Source: Pseudomonas sp. TNT3 (lineage in GTDB: Bacteria > Pseudomonadota > Gammaproteobacteria > Pseudomonadales > Pseudomonadaceae). Taken from it: a stretch of DNA of 64,000 bases. A model generated the notes under the pieces. It ran no database searches. It was not told where the DNA came from and was given only the letters and a program-made list of their open reading frames with translations. The stretch is taken from positions 1 through 64,000 of the forward strand of contig NZ_WFGV02000032.1 of the NCBI RefSeq assembly GCF_010095445.2, in the 5' to 3' direction. Position numbers and translations under genes: made by a program. This document shows, one piece after another, positions 30,125 to 36,924 of the stretch (positions are counted from its first letter, which is position 1; each line of letters starts with the position of its first letter).

Positions 30125-31453
30125 ATGGCTAAGCAAGGTGCTCTCTCTGCGCTCGGCAAAGGCGGTATGTCTGAACTCTGGGCTCGTCTGCGTTTTCTGT
30201 TCCTGGCGATTATCGTCTACCGAATAGGCGCACACATCCCGGTTCCAGGTATCAACCCGGACCGACTCGCGGACCTGTTTCGACAGAATGAGGGGACCAT
30301 TCTTAGCTTGTTCAACATGTTTTCTGGCGGCGCGCTGGAACGGATGAGCATCTTTGCACTGGGGATCATGCCGTATATTTCGGCATCGATCATCATGCAG
30401 TTGATGACCGCCGTCAGCCCGCAGCTCGAGCAGTTGAAGAAGGAAGGTGAAGCTGGGCGTCGCAAGATTGCCCAGTACACCCGCTACGGCACTGTCGTCC
30501 TCGCTCTGGTTCAGGCAATTGGCATGTCCATTGGTCTGGCAGGGCAGGGTGTTTCGTTCACTGGTGACTTTGGCTTCCATTTCGTCGCGGTATCCACTTT
30601 TGTGGCTGGTGCGATGTTCATGATGTGGCTGGGTGAGCAGATTACTGAGCGTGGTGTTGGCAACGGTATCTCGATGTTGATTTTCGCAGGTATCGTCGCC
30701 GGTCTTCCGAGAGCGATCGGGCAGTCTTTCGAGTCTGCGCGGCAGGGTGATATCAATATTTTCGCCCTGGTTGCCATCGGTTTGCTGGCAGTAGCGATTA
30801 TCGGTTTTGTGGTGTTCATTGAGCGTGGTCAGCGTCGTATAGCTGTTCACTACGCCAAGCGTCAGCAGGGCCGCAAGGTTTTTGCTGCACAGACTAGCCA
30901 CTTGCCGCTGAAGGTGAACATGGCCGGTGTTATTCCGGCCATTTTCGCGAGCAGCATTTTGCTGTTCCCGGCTTCGTTGGGTACCTGGTTTGGTCAGTCT
31001 GAAGGTATGGGCTGGCTGCAGGACATCTCGCAGTCGATCGCTCCTGGTCAGCCGTTGAATATTCTGCTGTTTAGTGCAGGGATTATTTTCTTCTGCTTCT
31101 TCTATACGGCGTTGATGTTCAATCCGAAAGACGTAGCGGAAAACCTGAAGAAGTCCGGTGCCTTTATTCCGGGCATCCGTCCAGGTGAGCAGTCTGCGCG
31201 CTACATTGATGGCGTTCTGACTCGTCTGACCCTGTTCGGTGCTCTATATATGACGGCCGTGTGCTTGTTGCCCCAGTTTCTGGTGGTTGCAGCAAACGTT
31301 CCGTTCTACCTTGGCGGGACCTCGTTGCTGATCGTCGTCGTGGTTGTGATGGACTTCATGTCCCAAGTACAATCGCACCTCGTTTCGCACCAGTACGAAT
31401 CCCTGATGAAGAAAGCCAACCTGAAGGGCTACGGCAGCGGCATGCTTCGCTGA
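30125..31453 (+). CDS. secY: Preprotein translocase subunit SecY
   Basis: SecY is the channel of the Sec translocon in the inner membrane. The 442-residue product has ten hydrophobic segments, beginning with RLRFLFLAIIVYRIGAHIPV. The plug segment is near residues 60-70, and the family signature GGALERMSIFALGIMPYISA follows. It starts immediately after rplO (TAAATG), pointing to strong coupling. SecE is at 4355 in this window. Confidence 0.97.
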   Translation: MAKQGALSALGKGGMSELWARLRFLFLAIIVYRIGAHIPVPGINPDRLADLFRQNEGTILSLFNMFSGGALERMSIFALGIMPYISASIIMQLMTAVSPQLEQLKKEGEAGRRKIAQYTRYGTVVLALVQAIGMSIGLAGQGVSFTGDFGFHFVAVSTFVAGAMFMMWLGEQITERGVGNGISMLIFAGIVAGLPRAIGQSFESARQGDINIFALVAIGLLAVAIIGFVVFIERGQRRIAVHYAKRQQGRKVFAAQTSHLPLKVNMAGVIPAIFASSILLFPASLGTWFGQSEGMGWLQDISQSIAPGQPLNILLFSAGIIFFCFFYTALMFNPKDVAENLKKSGAFIPGIRPGEQSARYIDGVLTRLTLFGALYMTAVCLLPQFLVVAANVPFYLGGTSLLIVVVVVMDFMSQVQSHLVSHQYESLMKKANLKGYGSGMLR

Positions 31454-31481
31454 AGTACCCATAAGGTGAGAGGAGTTGGTG

Positions 31482-31598
31482 ATGAAAGTTCGTGCATCGG
31501 TGAAAAAGCTGTGCCGTAACTGCAAGATTATTCGCCGCGAAGGTGTTGTTCGAGTAATTTGCAGCGCGGAACCGCGTCACAAACAGCGCCAAGGCTGA
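31482..31598 (+). CDS. rpmJ: 50S ribosomal protein L36 (zinc form)
   Basis: L36 is the smallest ribosomal protein (38 residues). The product [20 protein letters not shown]... keeps the zinc ligands Cys11, Cys14, Cys27 and His33, so this is the zinc-binding (C+) version; pseudomonads often carry a zinc-free paralogue elsewhere for zinc starvation. ATG at 31482 has GAGGAG upstream. It closes the spc group and is followed by a hairpin. Confidence 0.96.
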
Positions 31599-31612
31599 GT
31601 GTGATCCGCTTG

Positions 31613-31650
31613 AAGCCCGGTAGCTAGTGCGCTGCCGGGTTGATTATTTG
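31613..31650 (+). terminator. Hairpin after rpmJ (spc/alpha junction)
   Basis: A 9-bp stem (31616-31624 with 31631-31639, one G-T pair) is followed by TTGATTATTTGTTATT. The broken U-run suggests partial termination. Confidence 0.6.
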
Positions 31651-31668
31651 TTATTACAGCGATATTAT
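31640..31668 (+). promoter_or_regulatory. Candidate alpha operon promoter
   Basis: TTGATT (31640-31645) starts at the foot of the preceding hairpin. After 17 nt comes TATTAT (31663-31668). The leader to rpsM would be about 53 nt. Confidence 0.6.
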
Positions 31669-31727
31669 CTCGCGCCCTATTTCTTGGCTTCCGGGGCGTA
31701 GGTAGCTGTCAATTGGAGTCCCACTGA

Positions 31728-32084
31728 ATGGCCCGTATTGCAGGCGTTAACATTCCAGATAACAAGCACACTGTTATCTCGCTGACCTACATCTATGGTG
31801 TTGGTCGCACTACTGCGCAGAAAATTTGCGCAGTGACTGGGGTAAACCCAGCCGCAAAGATCAAGGATCTGAGCGACGAGCAGATTGAACAGCTGCGTGG
31901 CGAAGTGGCGAAGTTCACCACTGAAGGTGACCTGCGTCGCGAAATCAACATGAAAATCAAGCGTTTGATGGACCTCGGTTGCTATCGCGGTCTGCGTCAT
32001 CGTCGTGGTCTTCCAGTACGCGGTCAGCGTACCAAGACTAACGCGCGTACCCGTAAAGGTCCGCGTAAGCCGATCCGCAAGTAA
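31728..32084 (+). CDS. rpsM: 30S ribosomal protein S13
   Basis: S13 forms bridges to the 50S subunit and contacts P-site tRNA. The 118-residue product has the helix-two-turns-helix region with GVGRTTAQKICAVTGVNP and the C-terminal signature CYRGLRHRRGLPVRGQRTKT. It is first in the alpha operon; in E. coli S4 represses the operon through the leader before this gene. Confidence 0.97.
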   Translation: MARIAGVNIPDNKHTVISLTYIYGVGRTTAQKICAVTGVNPAAKIKDLSDEQIEQLRGEVAKFTTEGDLRREINMKIKRLMDLGCYRGLRHRRGLPVRGQRTKTNARTRKGPRKPIRK

Positions 32085-32114
32085 TCGCCCCAGCGAATCG
32101 ACAGGAAAATTATC

Positions 32115-32504
32115 ATGGCAAAACCTGCTGCTCGTCCTCGTAAAAAAGTTAAAAAGACAGTGGTTGATGGCATCGCCCACATCCATGCATCTTTTAACAA
32201 CACAATCGTGACCATCACCGACCGTCAAGGTAACGCGCTTTCTTGGGCTACCTCCGGTGGTTCGGGTTTCCGCGGTTCCCGCAAGTCCACGCCGTTTGCT
32301 GCTCAAGTAGCTGCTGAACGTGCTGGTCAAGCTGCGCTGGAATACGGCCTGAAAAACCTCGACGTTAACGTCAAGGGTCCAGGTCCAGGTCGTGAGTCTG
32401 CTGTCCGTGCTTTGAACGGCTGTGGCTATAAGATCGCCAGCATCACCGACGTGACGCCAATCCCGCACAACGGGTGCCGTCCGCCGAAGAAGCGCCGCGT
32501 GTAA
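32115..32504 (+). CDS. rpsK: 30S ribosomal protein S11
   Basis: S11 is on the 30S platform by the E-site codon. The 129-residue product starts with a basic tail (MAKPAARPRKKVKKTVV) and has HASFNNTIVTITDRQGNALS plus the C-terminal DVTPIPHNGCRPPKKRRV signature. It lies between rpsM and rpsD as usual. Confidence 0.97.
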   Translation: MAKPAARPRKKVKKTVVDGIAHIHASFNNTIVTITDRQGNALSWATSGGSGFRGSRKSTPFAAQVAAERAGQAALEYGLKNLDVNVKGPGPGRESAVRALNGCGYKIASITDVTPIPHNGCRPPKKRRV

Positions 32505-32522
32505 TCCAGGAGATTGTAAAGA

Positions 32523-33143
32523 ATGGCTCGTTACATTGGTCCAAAATGCAAACTCGCTCGTCGCGAAGGCACCGATCTCTTCCTGAAGAGCGGCGTGCGC
32601 GCGATCGAATCGAAGTGCAACATCGAAGCAGCACCTGGTATCCACGGCCAACGCCGCGGTCGCCAGTCCGATTACGGCACCCAACTGCGTGAAAAGCAGA
32701 AGGTCCGTCGTATCTACGGCGTTCTCGAGCGTCAATTCAGCGGCTACTACAAAGAAGCTGCTGGCAAGAAAGGTGCAACTGGCGAAAACCTGTTGCAACT
32801 GCTCGAATGCCGTCTGGACAACGTTGTATACCGTATGGGTTTTGGCTCTACTCGTGCCGAATCCCGTCAGCTGGTATCGCACAAATCCGTCAGCGTTAAC
32901 GGTCAGACCGTAAACGTACCGTCTTACCAGGTTCGTGCTGGTGACGTGGTCGCGATCCGCGAGAAAGCAAAGAACCAACTTCGCATTGTCCAAGCTCTCG
33001 ATCTGTGTGCCCAACGTGGCCGCGTAGAATGGGTAGAAGTAGACACTGAGAAGAAGTCGGGCGTTTTCAAGAACGTTCCAGCTCGCAGTGATCTGTCCGC
33101 CGACATCAACGAAAGCCTGATTGTCGAGCTCTACTCCAAGTAA
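32523..33143 (+). CDS. rpsD: 30S ribosomal protein S4
   Basis: S4 starts 30S assembly, takes part in accuracy and rRNA antitermination, and represses the alpha operon in E. coli. The 206-residue product has the S4 RNA-binding domain at about 96-155 (CRLDNVVYRMGFGSTRAESR, then LVSHKSVSVNG). There are no N-terminal zinc cysteine pairs. rpoA begins 22 nt after the stop. Confidence 0.97.
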   Translation: MARYIGPKCKLARREGTDLFLKSGVRAIESKCNIEAAPGIHGQRRGRQSDYGTQLREKQKVRRIYGVLERQFSGYYKEAAGKKGATGENLLQLLECRLDNVVYRMGFGSTRAESRQLVSHKSVSVNGQTVNVPSYQVRAGDVVAIREKAKNQLRIVQALDLCAQRGRVEWVEVDTEKKSGVFKNVPARSDLSADINESLIVELYSK

Positions 33144-33165
33144 GGGCTAGAAAATAGGTGCATCC

Positions 33166-34167
33166 ATGCAGATTTCGGTAAATGAGTTCCTGACACCCCG
33201 CCATATTGATGTGCAGGTTGTCAGTCCAACCCGCGCCAAAATCACTCTCGAGCCTCTCGAGCGTGGTTTTGGCCACACCCTGGGCAACGCGCTGCGCCGC
33301 ATCCTGTTGTCCTCAATGCCCGGCTGTGCAGTAGTCGAGGCCGAGATTGACGGTGTACTCCATGAGTACAGCGCCATCGAAGGCGTACAGGAAGACGTAA
33401 TTGAAATCCTGTTGAACCTTAAAGGTCTGGCTATCAAGCTGCACGGTCGTGACGAAGTTACGCTGACCTTGTCGAAGAAGGGTTCGGGGGTGGTTACCGC
33501 TGCCGATATTCAGCTGGATCATGATGTCGAGATCGTTAACCCCGATCACGTAATCGCTAACCTGGCGTCTAACGGCGCCCTGAACATGAAGCTCACCGTA
33601 GCTCGTGGTCGTGGTTATGAACCGGCAGACTCGCGTCAGAGCGATGAAGACGAAAGCCGCAGCATCGGTCGCTTGCAGCTTGACTCTTCGTTCAGCCCGG
33701 TTCGCCGTATCGCATACGTGGTGGAAAACGCCCGTGTCGAGCAGCGTACTAACCTGGACAAGCTGGTTATTGATCTGGAAACCAACGGCACCCTGGATCC
33801 TGAAGAGGCTATCCGTCGCGCTGCAACCATTCTGCAACAGCAGTTGGCTGCGTTCGTCGACCTCAAAGGTGACAGTGAGCCAGTGGTTGTCGAGCAGGAA
33901 GACGAGATCGATCCGATCCTGCTTCGCCCGGTTGACGATCTGGAACTGACTGTACGTTCGGCTAACTGCCTTAAGGCGGAAAACATCTACTACATCGGTG
34001 ACCTGATCCAGCGCACCGAAGTAGAGCTGTTGAAGACTCCGAACCTTGGCAAGAAATCCTTGACTGAAATCAAGGACGTTCTGGCCTCCCGCGGTCTGTC
34101 CCTCGGCATGCGCCTCGACAACTGGCCGCCTGCAAGTCTTAAGAAGGACGACAAGGCGACTGCCTGA
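33166..34167 (+). CDS. rpoA: DNA-directed RNA polymerase subunit alpha
   Basis: RpoA dimerises to scaffold polymerase assembly and contacts UP elements and activators. The 333-residue product has the N-terminal assembly domain (about 1-235, including GFGHTLGNALRRILLSSMPG) and the C-terminal DNA-binding domain (about 250-325, with LTVRSANCLKAENIYYIGDL and the KTPNLGKKSLTEIKD segment). An acidic linker joins them. Placed between rpsD and rplQ as usual. Confidence 0.98.
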   Translation: MQISVNEFLTPRHIDVQVVSPTRAKITLEPLERGFGHTLGNALRRILLSSMPGCAVVEAEIDGVLHEYSAIEGVQEDVIEILLNLKGLAIKLHGRDEVTLTLSKKGSGVVTAADIQLDHDVEIVNPDHVIANLASNGALNMKLTVARGRGYEPADSRQSDEDESRSIGRLQLDSSFSPVRRIAYVVENARVEQRTNLDKLVIDLETNGTLDPEEAIRRAATILQQQLAAFVDLKGDSEPVVVEQEDEIDPILLRPVDDLELTVRSANCLKAENIYYIGDLIQRTEVELLKTPNLGKKSLTEIKDVLASRGLSLGMRLDNWPPASLKKDDKATA

Positions 34168-34209
34168 TCGTCGTAATCACCGAACGTTGTGTTTGGTAAG
34201 GAATGAACC

Positions 34210-34596
34210 ATGCGTCATCGTAAAAGTGGTCGTCACCTGAGCCGCACCAGCTCGCACCGCAAGGCCATGTTTCAAAACATGGCGGTGTCGCTGTTCGAGC
34301 ACGAGCTGATCAAAACTACACTGCCGAAAGCTAAAGAACTGCGTCGCGTTGCTGAGCCGCTGATCACTTTGGCCAAGACAGACAGCCTGGCTAACCGCCG
34401 TTTGGCTTTCGACCGTACTCGTTCGAAAGCTATCGTTGGTAAGCTCTTCAACGACCTGGGCAAGCGTTACGCTACCCGTGAGGGTGGCTACCTGCGCATC
34501 CTCAAGTGCGGCTTCCGCACTGGTGACAACGCGCCTATGGCGTACGTTGAGTTGGTTGATCGTCCAGTTGGCGGTGAAGCTGTATCCGCTGAGTAA
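34210..34596 (+). CDS. rplQ: 50S ribosomal protein L17
   Basis: L17 lies next to the tunnel exit. The 128-residue product starts MRHRKSGRHLSRTSSHRKAM and carries the conserved ELIKTTLPKAKELRRVAEPL. It is the last gene of the ribosomal super-cluster and is followed 20 nt later by a strong terminator. Confidence 0.97.
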   Translation: MRHRKSGRHLSRTSSHRKAMFQNMAVSLFEHELIKTTLPKAKELRRVAEPLITLAKTDSLANRRLAFDRTRSKAIVGKLFNDLGKRYATREGGYLRILKCGFRTGDNAPMAYVELVDRPVGGEAVSAE

Positions 34597-34616
34597 GACA
34601 TCAGTCTGAAACGAAG

Positions 34617-34642
34617 AACCGGGCCTAGTGCCCGGTTTTTTG
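34617..34642 (+). terminator. alpha operon terminator
   Basis: An 8-bp GC-rich stem (34617-34624 with 34630-34637) is followed by TTTT. It closes the ribosomal cluster. Confidence 0.9.
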
Positions 34643-34677
34643 TGCTCGCTATTAAATGCCAGCCACTCCTACGGTCG

Positions 34678-34715
34678 TTAGAAAAAATCTATCGCCATGC
34701 ATAGCTTAATGAATT
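34678..34715 (+). promoter_or_regulatory. OxyR-like operator upstream of katA (candidate)
   Basis: TTAG, 7 nt, CTAT (34678-34692) is followed after 8 nt by ATAGCT (34701-34706). This resembles three quarters of the ATAG-N7-CTAT-N7-ATAG-N7-CTAT OxyR consensus, but with one extra base in the central spacer and no clear last quarter. A weak TTGTAC-17-AATACT promoter-like pair follows at 34715-34743. Confidence 0.3.
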
Positions 34716-34795
34716 TGTACGTGTAACGTTGGTGGTCAATACTCTCCTCTAGCCGATCAGCGGTAGTTCATAGACTGACAGAGGAAGAGATTTCA

Positions 34796-36250
34796 ATGAG
34801 CCAAAATAAAACCCTTACCACCGCCAGTGGCGCTCCTGTCGCCGATAACCAGAATTCCCGCTCCGCCGGCCCACGCGGACCGCTGTTGCTTGATGATTTC
34901 CATCTCATCGAGAAACTTGCTCACTTCAATCGTGAGAATATTCCTGAGCGTAGAGTGCACGCGAAAGGCTCGGGTGCTTACGGCACATTTACGGTGACTC
35001 GTGACATAACCGAGTACACCAGCGCCAAACTGTTTGAGTCCGTCGGTAAGCAAACCCCAACCTTCCTGCGTTTTTCTACCGTGGGTGGTGAGCGTGGTTC
35101 CGCCGACACAGAGCGCGATCCACGTGGATTCGCGTTGAAGTTCTACACCGAAGAAGGCAATTGGGACATTGTCGGCAACAACACGCCGGTGTTCTTCATC
35201 CGTGATCCGCTCAAATTCCCTGACTTTATCCACACCCAAAAGCGCCTACCGCAAAGCAACCTGAAAAGCGCGCAGATGATGTGGGATTTCTGGTCGCACT
35301 CGCCTGAGGCGTTGCACCAGGTCACTATTCTGTTCTCGGACCGCGGCATTCCCGACGGATACCGTCATATGCACGGCTTCGGTAGCCATACCTACAGTCT
35401 GATCAATGCCAGCGGCGAGCGGCACTGGGTGAAATGGCACTACAAGACCAAGCAGGGGATCAAGAACCTGGCGCCTGCTGACGCTGCACGTCTGGCGGGT
35501 ACCGATCCGGATTACGCTCAGCGGGATCTGTTCGGTGCGATCGAGCGCGGTGATTTCCCGAAATGGCGTGTCTGCATTCAGATAATGACCGAGGCTCAAG
35601 CCGCGGCACACTACGAGAACCCGTTCGACGTCACCAAGACCTGGTCGCAGAAAGAATTTCCGTTGATTGAAGTCGGCGAGCTTGAACTGAACCGTAATCC
35701 GCAGAACTATTTTGCAGAAGTCGAGCAAGCCGCATTTGGTCCGAGCAACATGGTGCCGGGTGTCGGGCTGTCGCCAGATCGTATGCTGCAAGGGCGTGTG
35801 TTTGCTTACGCAGACGCGCACCGCTACCGCATCGGCACCAATCATCAGCAGCTGCCGGTGAATGCCCCACATAGCCCAGTGAACAGCTACCAGCGTGACG
35901 GTTCGATGGCATTCGGCAGCAACGGCGGCAGTGCGCCGAATTACGAGCCAAACAGCTACATCGAGGCGCCAAAACAGGCCCCTCGTTATGCTGAGCCTCC
36001 GTTGGCATTGAACGGTGCCGCGGATCGTTATGACCATCGCGAAGACACCGATTACTACAGCCATGCTGGTGCGCTGTTCCGCCTGATGAGCGACGAGCAG
36101 AAAACCCTGTTGATCAATAACATTGCCGGCGCAATGGCTGGGGTTTCAAGCGACGTGGTTGATCGCCAGTTGCAGCATTTCTACAAGGCCGATCCGGCGT
36201 ATGGAGAAGCAGTCGCAAAGGCACTCAACGTACAGATTAACGAAGTCTAA
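34796..36250 (+). CDS. katA: Monofunctional haem catalase KatA
   Basis: KatA breaks hydrogen peroxide into water and oxygen. The 484-residue product is a small-subunit (clade 3 type) catalase. The distal histidine is His55 (ERRVHAKGSGAYG), the distal asparagine Asn128 (VGNNTPVFFIRDP) and the proximal haem ligand Tyr338 (RVFAYADAHRYRIG). NADPH-binding type C-terminal sequence follows. There is no signal peptide, so it is cytoplasmic. It sits between rplQ and a ferritin gene, as in P. aeruginosa, where the pair links peroxide defence with iron storage. Confidence 0.96.
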   Translation: MSQNKTLTTASGAPVADNQNSRSAGPRGPLLLDDFHLIEKLAHFNRENIPERRVHAKGSGAYGTFTVTRDITEYTSAKLFESVGKQTPTFLRFSTVGGERGSADTERDPRGFALKFYTEEGNWDIVGNNTPVFFIRDPLKFPDFIHTQKRLPQSNLKSAQMMWDFWSHSPEALHQVTILFSDRGIPDGYRHMHGFGSHTYSLINASGERHWVKWHYKTKQGIKNLAPADAARLAGTDPDYAQRDLFGAIERGDFPKWRVCIQIMTEAQAAAHYENPFDVTKTWSQKEFPLIEVGELELNRNPQNYFAEVEQAAFGPSNMVPGVGLSPDRMLQGRVFAYADAHRYRIGTNHQQLPVNAPHSPVNSYQRDGSMAFGSNGGSAPNYEPNSYIEAPKQAPRYAEPPLALNGAADRYDHREDTDYYSHAGALFRLMSDEQKTLLINNIAGAMAGVSSDVVDRQLQHFYKADPAYGEAVAKALNVQINEV

Positions 36251-36261
36251 ACGAGAAGCAG

Positions 36262-36287
36262 AACCGCCCTCATCTGGGCGGTTTTTG
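36262..36287 (+). terminator. Terminator after katA
   Basis: An 8-bp stem (36262-36269 with 36276-36283, AACCGCCC/GGGCGGTT) is followed by TTT. It separates katA from the ferritin gene. Confidence 0.85.
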
Positions 36288-36399
36288 CGATATTTAAACT
36301 ACTTTTCTCAGAATATCTTCGCTTTTATCGCGTAAACGGAGTGACCTAACAGTCGCCTTGGTTCAAACTACAGACTTTCAAGCAGGGAGATGTAGGGCG

Positions 36400-36864
36400 A
36401 TGCAAGGCCACCCAGACGTTATCGATTACCTCAACACGTTGCTGACCGGCGAGCTGGCGGCGCGTGATCAGTATTTCATCCACTCGCGGATGTACGAGGA
36501 CTGGGGTTTCACCGAGCTCTACGAACGTATCAACCATGAAATGGAAGAAGAAGCACAGCACGCTGACGCGCTGATGCGTCGGATCCTGATGCTTGAAGGC
36601 ACTCCGCGCATGCGTCCTGACGACCTCGATGTCGGCACAACCGTGCCTGATATGCTCGCCGCCGATTTACGCCTCGAATACAAAGTTCGCGCTGCTCTCT
36701 GTAAGGGCATTGAACTTTGCGAGTTGCACAAAGATTACGTAAGCCGCGAGATCCTGCGCATTCAGCTCAACGATACCGAAGAAGATCACACCTACTGGCT
36801 GGAAAAACAGCTGGGTTTGATCAAGCTGATCGGTCTCGAGAACTACCTGCAATCGCAGTTCTAA
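36400..36864 (+). CDS. ftnA: Bacterial ferritin (FtnA/BfrA type, lacks haem ligand)
   Basis: This 154-residue four-helix protein forms an iron-storage shell. The ferroxidase ligands Glu18, Glu51 and His54 are present in the first half, and the second-half pair lies in DTEEDHTYWLE. The bacterioferritin haem ligand Met52 is replaced by Ala52 in EEEAQHAD, as in the P. aeruginosa protein first called BfrA and later FtnA. So it is probably a non-haem ferritin despite its bacterioferritin-like sequence. ATG 36400 was chosen because MQGHPDVIDYLNTLL matches the family start; an upstream in-frame start would add 14 unrelated residues. Confidence 0.88.
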   Translation: MQGHPDVIDYLNTLLTGELAARDQYFIHSRMYEDWGFTELYERINHEMEEEAQHADALMRRILMLEGTPRMRPDDLDVGTTVPDMLAADLRLEYKVRAALCKGIELCELHKDYVSREILRIQLNDTEEDHTYWLEKQLGLIKLIGLENYLQSQF

Positions 36865-36872
36865 TCAGCTAC

Positions 36873-36912
36873 AAAAAAGCCCCTGCCACTGATGAAGTGA
36901 CAGGGGCTTTTT
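36873..36912. terminator. Bidirectional terminator between ftnA and uvrA
   Basis: A long stem (AAAGCCCCTGCCACT against AGTGACAGGGGCTTTTT, one mismatch) has A-runs and T-runs on both sides, so it can stop transcripts of the convergent ftnA and uvrA. Confidence 0.88.
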
Positions 36913-36924
36913 CGTGGGGCCGGA

